Positions 46,801-55,505 of a stretch of 64,000 nucleotides of DNA are shown piece by piece. Both the position numbers and the translations under genes were made by a program. Source of the DNA: Brevibacillus laterosporus LMG 15441 (GTDB lineage Bacteria; Bacillota; Bacilli; Brevibacillales; Brevibacillaceae). The notes beneath the pieces are model-generated. The model did not search any database. It was not told the DNA's origin and was given only the letters and a program-made list of their open reading frames with translations. The DNA lies in contig NZ_CP007806.1 of NCBI RefSeq assembly GCF_000219535.2, forward strand, positions 2,266,501-2,330,500, given 5' to 3'. Positions within the stretch are counted from its first letter, which is position 1, and every line of letters begins with the position of its first letter.

Positions 46801-46998
46801 ATGGCAGCTAACAACAATTCTAGCAACAACCTTTTAGTTCCTCAAGCTAACCAAGCTCTTGACCAATTGAAATACGAAATCGCTACTGAATTCGGCGTAC
46901 AATTGGGACCAGACACTACTTCTCGCCAAAACGGATCTGTTGGTGGAGAAATCACGAAGCGCCTTGTTTCTTTCGCTGAGCAACAACTAGCTCGCTAA
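46801..46998 (+). CDS. Alpha/beta-type small acid-soluble spore protein
   Basis: 65 residues. It carries the family pattern: [20 protein letters not shown] with the germination protease (GPR) cleavage region, then [18 protein letters not shown]. It binds and protects DNA in the dormant spore. Codon use is strongly biased toward preferred codons, as in other highly expressed SASP genes. The start has GGAGATGAAAGG upstream. I did not find a convincing sigma-G promoter by eye. Confidence 0.95.
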   Translation: MAANNNSSNNLLVPQANQALDQLKYEIATEFGVQLGPDTTSRQNGSVGGEITKRLVSFAEQQLAR

Positions 46999-47047
46999 TT
47001 AAACAACAGCATACGTGGATGATGAGGGATGAAACCCCCTCATACGA

Positions 47048-47092
47048 AAAGGAGGGTCGGTTGCTTTAAGCACCGATCCTCCTTTACTTTTT
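47048..47092. terminator. Strong terminator after the SASP gene
   Basis: AAAGGAGGGTCGGTTGC and GCACCGATCCTCCTTT form a long stem (47048-47085) with two small mismatches, followed by ACTTTTT. It also lies at the end of the convergent minus-strand coat gene. Confidence 0.82.
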
Positions 47093-47101
47093 GCAGAGAT
47101 G

Positions 47102-47770
47102 TTAGGAAGAAAGATGAATCGTTTTAATATGCTGTACATTCCAATTGGTTCGATCACCCGTCATATTGATAAGTTCTAACAGATTGTATTCTAAACGGCT
47201 AACTATTCCAATCTTGTGAGGATCATCACCTGTATCAAGGATAATAAGTTCTCCTTCCAGCCGTTTCATCTGTTCTTCAAAAGAACGAGAAAGCGGAATT
47301 TGAGATGCTTTAATTTGTAGATGATGATTACTAAGAGAGAAGGGGGTAAAGCTTCGGCAATAGGGGATCAGCCATTTTACATGATGGAGGGAAATAAACA
47401 TAGTCTTAAAGACCGGGGAATAGAACACTAGATAATTGTTTAGTATAGTCGTCACATATCCGTGCAAAGAGTGTGAACCTGTTACATTAATTTCTAGAAA
47501 CAAGCCCTTCGCTTTGTTCAGAATATTGCGATAAGATAAAGCTTCTTTATTTAAAAGAATTGGACTTTCTTGTAGCTCAAAGGTATTGACTAGATCAGAG
47601 CTTATCTGTTTGATTGATTTTACATGAATCCAGGGTACATAGATGTAACGTGTACCTTCATATAGAACGAGGATATCAATCCCCTGATCCATCACTTGGC
47701 CTACTACGTTATTATTCTCAGATAATGTTACTTCAACAAACTGATTTAAAAAAGGAGAGATGGGTTCCAA
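47102..47770 (-). CDS. CotB-like spore coat protein, short form
   Basis: 222 residues. Two or three Sm-like small beta repeats are visible, opening FVEVTLSENNNVVGQVMDQG and LFLEINVTGSHSLHGYVTTI. Each reads as a strand-rich unit followed by a V-x-x-I/HVK element (YVPWIHVKSI, FISLHHVKWL). The pattern matches the repeats of CotB and related coat proteins, without the serine-rich tail. TTG start with AAAGGAGG upstream. It follows the longer CotB-like gene after 41 bp, so both are likely one sporulation transcript. Confidence 0.7.
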   Translation of the reverse strand: MEPISPFLNQFVEVTLSENNNVVGQVMDQGIDILVLYEGTRYIYVPWIHVKSIKQISSDLVNTFELQESPILLNKEALSYRNILNKAKGLFLEINVTGSHSLHGYVTTILNNYLVFYSPVFKTMFISLHHVKWLIPYCRSFTPFSLSNHHLQIKASQIPLSRSFEEQMKRLEGELIILDTGDDPHKIGIVSRLEYNLLELINMTGDRTNWNVQHIKTIHLSS

Positions 47771-47811
47771 GAGGAGTTTCCTCCTTTCCTAGGAGAACGG
47801 GAAAGTAACAT

Positions 47812-48804
47812 CTATCTGTTCCATTTTGGATAAGACATACCTGGCAATTTTATGGTAACCGATTGGAGCGAATTTCCTCTTTGATTGAAAGGATATGGTG
47901 TTTTTAACGAAATTTGATGCTTTGAGGGCTTCTTTTTTGGATGAATTCTTACTGCAGGCGGTGTGGAGAAGTACTTTTGTTTCTGTCTATCGCGTTTTTT
48001 AACACGCAGACAGAAAACTTCTCGATTACCTACATGTCTAGCATTCTGATTAGCAGGGGAGACAGTGTCAGATGAAGAAGATGATGATGAAGATGATGAT
48101 GAAGATGATGATGAAGATGATGATGTTGTTGTTGTTAAACTAGCAATAGTTGCTTTTGAAATCCAGACGAGTTCTTTATTATGGACTAAGGCAATTTGAT
48201 TTTGATCAGCTTCGGTCAAAATTCCTGAGATGGGTTCATAACTAGGAAAATGAACGTGAACGAATGTATTTCGTAATTTGTCTAATAAAGCGGAGAAATT
48301 AGGTGCATCATGAAGTTGATATAAAGGGCTTTTCGTTCTAATTTTGGAATGAGTTCCATTCTTTTGAGAACGCCCATGTGTTTTGTCTAGAATACCAATG
48401 CACTTGATTTCACTTAGCTGATAATATACAAATGTCCCTTTTTCGGTTTGCAGGGCAACATAGTCAGTGCCAGCGAAACGAAGTAATCCCGTGTATGAAT
48501 CTTTCCCAGTTCGATTAATTCGTACTCTTTTATTAACTAGCGATTTTAATAGCTGTTCGTATGATTCAGCTTCGATAACCTCCTGAGGGATTCCTTTTTT
48601 AATTTCAAAAGGCGGGTTTCGAAAATCCTCTTCAATACTAGTGAGCGGCGGCAAATAATAATACAAGACTTGGCTATCTTCTGTTAATTGAACGAGGTAG
48701 TTTGATTTGGTAGCCAGTAGGATTCCACGTATTGTTTCAGCTCTACCTCTATAGAGGCGCACAGTCTTGCCGACCAGAGACTGTAAAGTGGTGATATCGA
48801 ACAT
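47812..48804 (-). CDS. CotB-like spore coat protein with polyserine tract
   Basis: 330 residues from ATG 48804, which has AAAGGGG 11 nt before it; frames upstream to 48915 have no such signal. Three repeats resemble CotB: LVGKTVRLYRGRAETIRGIL, LVNKRVRINRTGKDSYTGLL, and FVHVHFPSYEPISGIL. A tract of about 18 consecutive serines follows, then a basic Lys/Arg-rich tail. B. subtilis CotB also has three such repeats and a Ser-rich end that is phosphorylated by CotH. No cotH gene is in this window. Confidence 0.75.
   Translation of the reverse strand: MFDITTLQSLVGKTVRLYRGRAETIRGILLATKSNYLVQLTEDSQVLYYYLPPLTSIEEDFRNPPFEIKKGIPQEVIEAESYEQLLKSLVNKRVRINRTGKDSYTGLLRFAGTDYVALQTEKGTFVYYQLSEIKCIGILDKTHGRSQKNGTHSKIRTKSPLYQLHDAPNFSALLDKLRNTFVHVHFPSYEPISGILTEADQNQIALVHNKELVWISKATIASLTTTTSSSSSSSSSSSSSSSSSSDTVSPANQNARHVGNREVFCLRVKKRDRQKQKYFSTPPAVRIHPKKKPSKHQISLKTPYPFNQRGNSLQSVTIKLPGMSYPKWNR
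48070..48125. repeat. Tandem trinucleotide/12-bp repeat coding polyserine
   Basis: The unit GATGATGATGAA repeats about three and a half times (48080-48125) after a related GATGAAGAA lead-in. On the minus strand each triplet reads TCA or TCT, giving about 18 serines. GTT triplets continue beyond it as threonine codons. Such a tract can change length by slippage in steps that keep frame. Confidence 0.85.
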
Positions 48805-49041
48805 GTTATACATAGCCCCTTTCATTTGACCAATCAGGATATTTACAATGCATGTATATGTATCCCCTGACATTCTTGCTGTAAACAAGAGCCCTTTTCT
48901 GGAATAATTCCACATTTGCCCTAGATTTTAGCCCTTTCTTGTTGCACTGGTTATTCACACAAACGGCAAGAGCGGACTAGTCATATGTTAGTAGGGAAAT
49001 CATGTGCTTTTCAATCATGCACAGGAGAGGGGAAATAGTCA

Positions 49042-49320
49042 GTGAAAAAAAGTACCGCGAAACGAATTTTGCGTGATTATCCTGAATTTGAAGCGTGGCT
49101 AAAGCAACAGCCAACACGTGTTGCCAGAGTGTTAAGCAATCCTGCGACGATGGATAAATATTTAGAGCAATGGGAAAAAGAAAAAAAGAGACAACAGCGA
49201 ACCTCTCTCGCATCCCTTGTTAATTTACAAAGTATTTCCGAAAAGACACGTAAAGTAAATGAGAAGCTGACCAGTTTGCAAAGTATTTTAGACGTTATTT
49301 CAGATAACAAAAAAATATAA
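49042..49320 (+). CDS. Small charged protein of unknown function
   Basis: 92 residues, with GTG start behind GAGAGGGG. It begins KKSTAKRILRDYPEFEAWLK and is mostly helical. A heptad-like C-terminus (SEKTRKVNEKLTSLQSILDV) suggests oligomerisation. I think it may be a conserved Bacillales sporulation-linked small protein, from its shape and from its place beside coat genes. I cannot name it. Confidence 0.65.
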   Translation: MKKSTAKRILRDYPEFEAWLKQQPTRVARVLSNPATMDKYLEQWEKEKKRQQRTSLASLVNLQSISEKTRKVNEKLTSLQSILDVISDNKKI

Positions 49321-49453
49321 GTGAATAATTTGTGGATTTTGTGGGGTGGTGGTGAGGAAGCCAACCCTTTTTTCTTTTATTCTGCTATACTAGAAAAGTA
49401 AGATATTTATTCTAAACGGGCAATCGACCTAGACATCTGAGGAGGAATTTGAC

Positions 49454-50518
49454 ATGAGCTTTAGCGATAAATTATCTGGGGTAATACATACGATACCAGC
49501 AATAGATATGGTAGCAGCCGAGCAAGCAAAAAAAGAACTAAAACGTTTGACTAAACCTGTTGGAAGTCTAGGTGTTTTAGAAGATATAGTTGTTCAGTTA
49601 GCAGGTATTACAGGACAAGCTAAACCGCGTATCGGGCGTAAGGATGTCGTGGTCATGTGTGGTGATCATGGTATTGTGGACGAGGGTGTAAGCGCATTCC
49701 CTCAGGAAGTAACTCAACTCATGATGGTTAACTTCATCAATGCTGGAGCAGCAGTAAACGTGTTAGCTAGACAAGTGGGTGCCGAGGTAACAGTAGTTGA
49801 CATTGGCTCTAAAGCACCCGAAGTACCTGAGAATGTAATCAATAAGAAAGTGAAAGCAGGAACAAACAACTTTGCTAAAGGCCCAGCAATGAGTAGAGAA
49901 GAAGCTGCACAAGCGATCTTGGTTGGAATTGAAACAGCGCAGGAACTGGCGAAAAAGGGTAGTAATGTCATCGCTCTGGGTGAGATGGGAATCGGAAATA
50001 CAACGCCTAGCGCGGCGCTTACCAGTGTATTATTAGGCCGTCCGCTGGAAGAAGGTCTGGTAGGACGAGGTTCGGGTATAAATGACAAATCTCTTTTAAT
50101 CAAACGTGAAGCAATTCAACGCGGGATTGAGGTAAATAAGCCTCAGGCAGACGATGCGTTGGATGTACTTGCTAAGGTAGGTGGCTTAGAGATTGCCGGG
50201 ATGGCTGGGGTAACGCTTGGTGCTGCTCTTTCTCGCATTCCTGTACTATTAGATGGGGTGATTGCTTCTGCGGCGGCATTGGTAGCTGCACGTCTTCAAC
50301 CAGCAATTATTCCTTATCTTATGGCCACTCATTTATCAGTGGAACCTGCCCATCAATATATTCTGGAAGACTTAGGAATTCGTCCATCTCTTCACTTAAA
50401 TATGCGTTTAGGGGAAGGAACTGGAGCTACATTATTTATGCCAATGATGGATTCTGCTTGTCGTGTACTGCAAGAAATGGCTACCTTCTCTGATTTAGGT
50501 CTACCTGATTCAGAGTAA
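49454..50518 (+). CDS. cobT: Nicotinate-nucleotide-dimethylbenzimidazole phosphoribosyltransferase
   Basis: 354 residues. Typical CobT segments are LKRLTKPVGSLGVLEDIVVQ, VVMCGDHGIVDEGVSAFPQE, ALGEMGIGNTTPSAAL, and LNMRLGEGTGATLFMP near the end with the catalytic Glu. It makes alpha-ribazole phosphate from nicotinate mononucleotide and dimethylbenzimidazole, for the lower ligand of cobalamin. It is the first gene of the cobalamin operon. ATG follows GAGGAGG. I did not find a cobalamin riboswitch upstream. Confidence 0.96.
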   Translation: MSFSDKLSGVIHTIPAIDMVAAEQAKKELKRLTKPVGSLGVLEDIVVQLAGITGQAKPRIGRKDVVVMCGDHGIVDEGVSAFPQEVTQLMMVNFINAGAAVNVLARQVGAEVTVVDIGSKAPEVPENVINKKVKAGTNNFAKGPAMSREEAAQAILVGIETAQELAKKGSNVIALGEMGIGNTTPSAALTSVLLGRPLEEGLVGRGSGINDKSLLIKREAIQRGIEVNKPQADDALDVLAKVGGLEIAGMAGVTLGAALSRIPVLLDGVIASAAALVAARLQPAIIPYLMATHLSVEPAHQYILEDLGIRPSLHLNMRLGEGTGATLFMPMMDSACRVLQEMATFSDLGLPDSE

Positions 50519-50577
50519 TTGATCTAAAGATCGTTCAACTGAGATTAGGTGAGGCATTAAAGAAGAGGAGCATGATT

Positions 50578-51681
50578 ATGATAGAGCGTTTTGGACATGG
50601 TGGCGACATATGGACGGCTGCAGAATCCTTTGGGCTAGAGGCGGATCGTATTCTTGATTATAGTTCAAATATTAATCCATTTGGACCTCCTGAGCAGCTT
50701 TTTTCAATATTGAATCAAGCGCTACCACAGGTCCTTCGATATCCTGATCCTACATGCCGTAATCTTCGCAAAGCGTTAGCAAGTTCGCTTGGATCTCATA
50801 TACAACCGGAAAATATTTTGGTAGGGAATGGAGCTGCTGAGTGCTTGCACTTGGCGGTTTCTGCTCTCAAGCCACGGATTGTAGGGATTATTTGTCCCTC
50901 TTTCTCGGAATATGAAGCGATTGCCAAGCAAGCTGACTGTGAGATTCGCATGTTATTTACAACGAAAGAACAGCAGTTTTTACCTGATGTTGAGGAGCTA
51001 TGCGGCTTTGTGCAACAGGTGGATATGCTGTTTATTGGACATCCTAACAATCCAACGGGGAATTTTTTACCACGTAACGAATTACTTAAGGTGGCTGTTG
51101 CTTGTGAACAACACAATACCTACCTTTGTGTGGACGAAGCATTTCTGGATTTTGTAAATCATACTGAGGAGCATTCTTTAGTAACTGACTTACACAAGCT
51201 TCCCCATGTGCTTTTATTTCGCTCTATGACTAAAATGTACGCGATTGCAGGGCTGCGACTCGGTTACGTCATTGGGCAAGAGCAAGTGATCGAATGTCTA
51301 AAAGCTAAACAAATCTCGTGGAGTGTGAACCATTTGGCCCAAGTGGCAGGTGAATTCTTACTTCAGCAGCATGATTACGTACTGCGAACACAGGAATATG
51401 TTGCTGCGCAAAGAGAGAGCTTGCTAAAATCTCTTGAAGCACTACAGGGGGTTACAACTTTTAGGAGCGAAACCAATTACTTATTAGTTCATATAGACTC
51501 TACTCCATCTCATCTTCTTCAGGAAGAGATGGCGAAAAGAGGCATCTTAATTCGAAATTGTAGTATGTATCCAGGTTTAGGTGAAGGATATATACGACTT
51601 GCGATAAAAACACAGGAAGAGAATGAACGAATGGTAAGCGTGTTCCGTGAATCCCTACAAATCCTGTCAACTAGGAGATAA
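50578..51681 (+). CDS. cobD: L-threonine-O-3-phosphate decarboxylase (CobD), PLP enzyme
   Basis: 367 residues of the class II aminotransferase fold. It opens FGHGGDIWTAAESFGLEADR and carries LDYSSNINPFGPP, a CobD hallmark. Further elements are GHPNNPTGNF, CVDEAFLDF, and FRSMTKMYAIAGLRLGY with the PLP lysine. It provides (R)-1-amino-2-propanol phosphate for the nucleotide loop. A histidinol-phosphate aminotransferase is a close relative, but the operon context favours CobD. I use ATG 50578, seven bases after GAGGAG, rather than ATG 50572. Confidence 0.9.
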   Translation: MIERFGHGGDIWTAAESFGLEADRILDYSSNINPFGPPEQLFSILNQALPQVLRYPDPTCRNLRKALASSLGSHIQPENILVGNGAAECLHLAVSALKPRIVGIICPSFSEYEAIAKQADCEIRMLFTTKEQQFLPDVEELCGFVQQVDMLFIGHPNNPTGNFLPRNELLKVAVACEQHNTYLCVDEAFLDFVNHTEEHSLVTDLHKLPHVLLFRSMTKMYAIAGLRLGYVIGQEQVIECLKAKQISWSVNHLAQVAGEFLLQQHDYVLRTQEYVAAQRESLLKSLEALQGVTTFRSETNYLLVHIDSTPSHLLQEEMAKRGILIRNCSMYPGLGEGYIRLAIKTQEENERMVSVFRESLQILSTRR

Positions 51682-51697
51682 AAGGAGCGAAGGTATC

Positions 51698-52294
51698 ATG
51701 AGGATCATTCTTATTACAGGTGGCGTTCGATCGGGGAAAAGTGCTTTTGCTGAAAGGCTGGCCAAACAACAGAAGCAGGAGCATGGAGGAACCCTCGTGT
51801 ATCTTGCAACAGGGCAAGCTTGGGATGAAGAGATGCAGAATCGGATTCATTTGCACAGGGAACGAAGAGTGAATAATTGGGAGACGGTGGAAGAGCCGTA
51901 TGAATTAGAGTCAGCGGTCCGGACCATGGCTGAAGCCGATACGCATGAAGCAGCTTCAGAGTCATCGATTGTTTTATTGGACACATTCTCAGGCTGGATT
52001 GCGAACATATTAATGCAAATTCCTGAAGATCAACTAAGTAAGTCTACCATCCGGCAAGCTTGTCAACAAGAAGTCATCTCTTGTGTATCTGCTATGCGCT
52101 CCTTAGATCGGACATGGATAGTGGTAAGTGATGAAGTGGGATTAGGTGGGGTAGCGTTATCTAAATTAGGCAGGGCATTTCAGGATATTACTGGTTTTGC
52201 GAATCAGATCGTAGCACAATATGCTGATGAAGTATATCTAGTAGTGGCTGGTATCCCGATGAAGATCAAGGGGAGCGAGGCGAGTGACAAATGA
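51698..52294 (+). CDS. cobU: Adenosylcobinamide kinase / guanylyltransferase
   Basis: 198 residues. It starts RIILITGGVRSGKSAFAERL, whose P-loop binds GTP, at the ATG at 51698 behind AAAGGAG. The later HLHRERRVNNWETVEEPYEL holds the histidine that becomes guanylylated. It activates adenosylcobinamide to adenosylcobinamide-GDP. Its stop overlaps the cobS start in an ATGA. Confidence 0.95.
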   Translation: MRIILITGGVRSGKSAFAERLAKQQKQEHGGTLVYLATGQAWDEEMQNRIHLHRERRVNNWETVEEPYELESAVRTMAEADTHEAASESSIVLLDTFSGWIANILMQIPEDQLSKSTIRQACQQEVISCVSAMRSLDRTWIVVSDEVGLGGVALSKLGRAFQDITGFANQIVAQYADEVYLVVAGIPMKIKGSEASDK

Positions 52295-53061
52295 ATGCGT
52301 TTTGGAGCGCCTTAACCTTTCTTACGCGCATTCCGGTACGCTTTCAAGCGACAGAGCAGGATTGGTATCAAAGCGTAAAGTATTATCCTTATGTAGGAAT
52401 GGTAATAGGAATTTTTTTAGCGGGAATCGCAGGAATTACGCAGTGGCTTTTTCCTGATATTCTCCTTTCACTTGTAGTGATAGCTTCTTGGGTCTATATC
52501 ACTGGCGGTTTGCATTTAGATGGTTGGATGGATACCGCAGATGGGCTCGGTTCTGCTCGTTCACGTGAACGGATGCTAGAAATCATGAAAGACAGCCGAG
52601 TGGGAGCAATGGGAGTCCTTGCTTGTGTTCTTTTATTGGCAGTAAAGGTGGTGTCTCTATACTGGATCACAACTAGCGTACCTTTGCTGTCACTTATTTA
52701 CTTATTGATTATCATTCCATTTGCAGCTCGTGTTTCTTTGCTTGGATGCGTTTATTTTTGGCCTTATTTGCATAAGGGAAAGGGATTGGCGTCTGGATTT
52801 AGAGAGCATGTGTGTATGAAGCACATTATCATTTCAATCGTTATCTCATGTCTTGTCGCTATCGTTTTAGTTGGATACCAATTAGCGATCATTTTTTTCG
52901 TACTCACGGTGGTCACGCACTATCTGTTTAACCGAATGATTGTCAAACAGCTGGGCGGCTTAACGGGCGATACCTATGGGGCACAAATTGAATGCATTGA
53001 AATGGTATTGCTTCTTGGGGCGGTCAGCTACCTGTATCACGGAGGTTTTGTCGGATGGTAA
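52291..53061 (+). CDS. cobS: Adenosylcobinamide-GDP ribazoletransferase (cobalamin synthase)
   Basis: 256 residues with about six hydrophobic segments. It contains ITGGLHLDGWMDTADGLGSA, the conserved acidic loop of CobS, followed by MLEIMKDSRVGAMGV. It joins adenosylcobinamide-GDP with alpha-ribazole phosphate at the membrane. It overlaps both neighbours (ATGA with cobU; ATG of cobC before its stop), so translation is coupled. Confidence 0.95.
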   Translation: MNAFWSALTFLTRIPVRFQATEQDWYQSVKYYPYVGMVIGIFLAGIAGITQWLFPDILLSLVVIASWVYITGGLHLDGWMDTADGLGSARSRERMLEIMKDSRVGAMGVLACVLLLAVKVVSLYWITTSVPLLSLIYLLIIIPFAARVSLLGCVYFWPYLHKGKGLASGFREHVCMKHIIISIVISCLVAIVLVGYQLAIIFFVLTVVTHYLFNRMIVKQLGGLTGDTYGAQIECIEMVLLLGAVSYLYHGGFVGW

Positions 53062-53693
53062 AAGTTATTTGGTTACGTCATGCTGTAACGGCTGAAAATC
53101 TGGCAAAACAATATATTGGACACTATGATGCACCTTTATCGAACAAAGGAGTGTCACAGGCGCAGCAGGTCGCAAAATTCTTAGCGAATCAACCGCTCAC
53201 AGCTATTTTTTCAAGTGATTTAATGAGAGCAAAGGAAACAGCGGCGATCGTGGCAGAATTTCATCCAACGCTTCCGGTCCAAACCAGTAGTGACTTACGC
53301 GAGGTGTTTTTCGGTGAATGGGAAGGCTTGACGTACCAGGAGATCGAGCGAATGGATCGGGAGAGAATTTATCAATTTTATGATAACCCATGGAATGTTG
53401 CCCCTCCTGGCGGGGAGAAATTACTCGAATTACAAAAGCGGCTAGAGCAATTCGTAAATAAAGAAATCAGCCCTTATTGTACCCAGACAAAATGTTATTC
53501 GAGTGGTGCTGAAGAGAGGCTTCAGAAAGAACCAATTTTATTGGTGGTTACTCATGGTGGAATGCTGCGCTTGGTTTCTGCTCTTTTATTAGAAAATGAT
53601 CCAGGTCGTTATTTTGATTCGTCCATTGGACATGGGCAATTTCTGGTTACGTGTTGTGGAGAAGACGGAGAGTGGGAAACATGCAATTTATAA
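53055..53693 (+). CDS. cobC: Alpha-ribazole phosphatase, histidine phosphatase family
   Basis: 212 residues. The active-site motif is VIWLRHAVTAENLAKQYIGH, with the phospho-histidine in LRHA. The second catalytic region is VVTHGGMLRLV. It removes phosphate from alpha-ribazole phosphate or adenosylcobalamin phosphate. The position between cobS and cbiZ supports this over a general phosphoglycerate mutase-like role. Its end overlaps the next gene. Confidence 0.88.
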   Translation: MVKVIWLRHAVTAENLAKQYIGHYDAPLSNKGVSQAQQVAKFLANQPLTAIFSSDLMRAKETAAIVAEFHPTLPVQTSSDLREVFFGEWEGLTYQEIERMDRERIYQFYDNPWNVAPPGGEKLLELQKRLEQFVNKEISPYCTQTKCYSSGAEERLQKEPILLVVTHGGMLRLVSALLLENDPGRYFDSSIGHGQFLVTCCGEDGEWETCNL

Positions 53694-54376
53694 AAGATTG
53701 GTATTTGGATGTAAACGAGAAACGGGTGCTTATTCACTATCCGAAAGGCTTTCGTGCCTGCTCTAGTGCTGTGTTTGGTGGTGGAATTAGCGAGGCGAAG
53801 TGGGTCCTAAACCAGTATGTGGGAAAGAGCTACTTATCAGATAATCCCGAGGAGGATATTAGAAGGTTTGTATTGCAAAATCAAGCCATACCTGAACAAA
53901 CTATTGGATTGTTGACAGCAGCTTGTGTGGAGGATGTAGGAGTCTCTACGTTAAAGGGAGACGAATTTGAACTTTGTGCAATTGTGACAACCGGTGTCGG
54001 CAATGCAGCTAGAGCAGGTACCGTAGAACAGCGCTATAATGCCTATGCAGCAGGTACGATTAATACTGTCGTATTCATTGATGGGAATTTGACAGACGGG
54101 GCTCTTGTAAATGCTGTTATTACAGCAACAGAGGCCAAAACGATTGCATTGGCAGAAATGGGAATTAGCGATGGAGAGGGCAGGGGTGCGACAGGAACCA
54201 CCACAGATGCTATTGTAGTAGCGGCTACATGTGACCAATCACATTATCAGTCCGTCCATCCCTATGCTGGAACTGCTACGAACTTGGGCCATGCAATCGC
54301 ATGTGCAGTAAGGGATGCAACTCGCATGGCGCTTACCCATGAGCTAAATCGAAAAGAGCGTAGGAGTGCAGAATAA
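53681..54376 (+). CDS. cbiZ: Adenosylcobinamide amidohydrolase
   Basis: 231 residues from ATG 53681, which lies inside the end of cobC. It contains SSAVFGGGISEAKWVLNQYV, GLLTAACVEDVGVSTLKGDE, TTGVGNAARAG and DGEGRGATGTTTDAIVVA, all typical of CbiZ. The enzyme cuts the amide link of adenosylcobinamide or pseudo-B12 so that cobyric acid can be reused. It shows that this operon salvages foreign corrinoids. A GTG at 53651 is a weaker start. Confidence 0.92.
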   Translation: MQFIKDWYLDVNEKRVLIHYPKGFRACSSAVFGGGISEAKWVLNQYVGKSYLSDNPEEDIRRFVLQNQAIPEQTIGLLTAACVEDVGVSTLKGDEFELCAIVTTGVGNAARAGTVEQRYNAYAAGTINTVVFIDGNLTDGALVNAVITATEAKTIALAEMGISDGEGRGATGTTTDAIVVAATCDQSHYQSVHPYAGTATNLGHAIACAVRDATRMALTHELNRKERRSAE

Positions 54377-54378
54377 TT

Positions 54379-55365
54379 ATGGAAATAATGCTAGGAACTA
54401 GCTTGTTATGTGCCTATCTATTAGATCTCATTATTGGTGATCCACGTTGGATTCCACACCCCGTGATTGGCATGGGAAAAGTGATAAGCTGGTTGGATCG
54501 TCGTATTCGACCGGTATATCATTCCCTTGTCAACCGCGGGCGTTCGGCCTTTCTCTCAGGTCGATTGCTGGGTCTTTTGTTTCCAGTGATAGTCGTTGGC
54601 TTGGCTTTTTTTGTTCCCTATTATTTGCTAAAGGGGCTCGCTAGCATTCATCCGTGGCTGTCTTATATCGCCGAGGTTGTGTTGATTGCTACCACAATTG
54701 CTACGAAAGGACTGGCTCAGGCTGGGCAAAAGATTTATGCGGCTTTACAGAAGGGCGATCTAGGAGAAGCTCGATTTCAATTGTCCATGGTAGTAGGGCG
54801 TGATACAGAGCAGTTGGATGAGAAAGAAATTTCACGTGGCACTGTGGAAACAGTAGCGGAAAACATTGTGGATGCAGTAACCTCCCCCTTATTTTTTGCC
54901 ATGCTAGGTGGGGCCCCGCTCGCTATGGCATATAGGGCGGTTAATACGCTAGATTCAATGGTAGGCTATAAAAATGAGAAATACTTACACCTTGGCTGGG
55001 CTTCCGCGCGGCTAGATGATATCTGTAACTATATTCCCGCTCGGATCACCTTTATCTTTTTAATCCTAGCAGCGTTCTTACTGGGAAAGGATTGGAAAGA
55101 CGCCTGGAAAACAGGAATTCGTGATGCAAGCAAGCATCCAAGTCCAAATAGTGGCTGGAGTGAAGCGGCTGTTGCCGGTGCCCTACACATTCAACTAGGC
55201 GGAACCAATACCTATCAAGGGGTTGTTTCTCACCGTGCACTCATGGGGACACCAAAGGTGGAGCTTCAGGCAAAACATATTAAACAAACCATTCAGATTC
55301 TGTATGCAACCACTTTTTGCTATGCCTTATGCGCTTTCATTTTAAGAGGCTTGCTCTTATACTAA
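54379..55365 (+). CDS. cbiB: Adenosylcobinamide-phosphate synthase
   Basis: 328 residues with about five hydrophobic segments. It opens LLCAYLLDLIIGDPRWIPHP and contains SRGTVETVAENIVDAVTSPL, AYRAVNTLDSMVGYKNEKYL and SPNSGWSEAAVAGALHIQLG, all conserved CbiB/CobD stretches. It attaches aminopropanol phosphate, the CobD product, to cobyric acid. It closes the operon: cobyric acid from CbiZ goes through CbiB, CobU and CobS, with CobT and CobC supplying alpha-ribazole. Confidence 0.95.
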   Translation: MEIMLGTSLLCAYLLDLIIGDPRWIPHPVIGMGKVISWLDRRIRPVYHSLVNRGRSAFLSGRLLGLLFPVIVVGLAFFVPYYLLKGLASIHPWLSYIAEVVLIATTIATKGLAQAGQKIYAALQKGDLGEARFQLSMVVGRDTEQLDEKEISRGTVETVAENIVDAVTSPLFFAMLGGAPLAMAYRAVNTLDSMVGYKNEKYLHLGWASARLDDICNYIPARITFIFLILAAFLLGKDWKDAWKTGIRDASKHPSPNSGWSEAAVAGALHIQLGGTNTYQGVVSHRALMGTPKVELQAKHIKQTIQILYATTFCYALCAFILRGLLLY

Positions 55366-55505
55366 AAGAAGGATCGGTCCGAATAAGGTTGGAGTTTGCA
55401 GGATTTCGACACGAAAACGGCAGGATTTCTTGCTGCTACGTCGAAATACTATAAAAGAAATGCTAGACTATCGTGTCATCCGAGATTGATGGGGGTTCTT
55501 AACCT

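Noticed and set aside
47102-48915. Idea that the coat-like pair are RNA-binding Sm proteins
   Set aside because: The small beta repeats resemble Sm folds, but three such repeats plus a polyserine tail and sporulation context fit CotB better.
49320-49453. Possible cobalamin riboswitch before cobT
   Set aside because: I could not find a B12-box-like element or the expected long leader by eye; only 133 bp are available.
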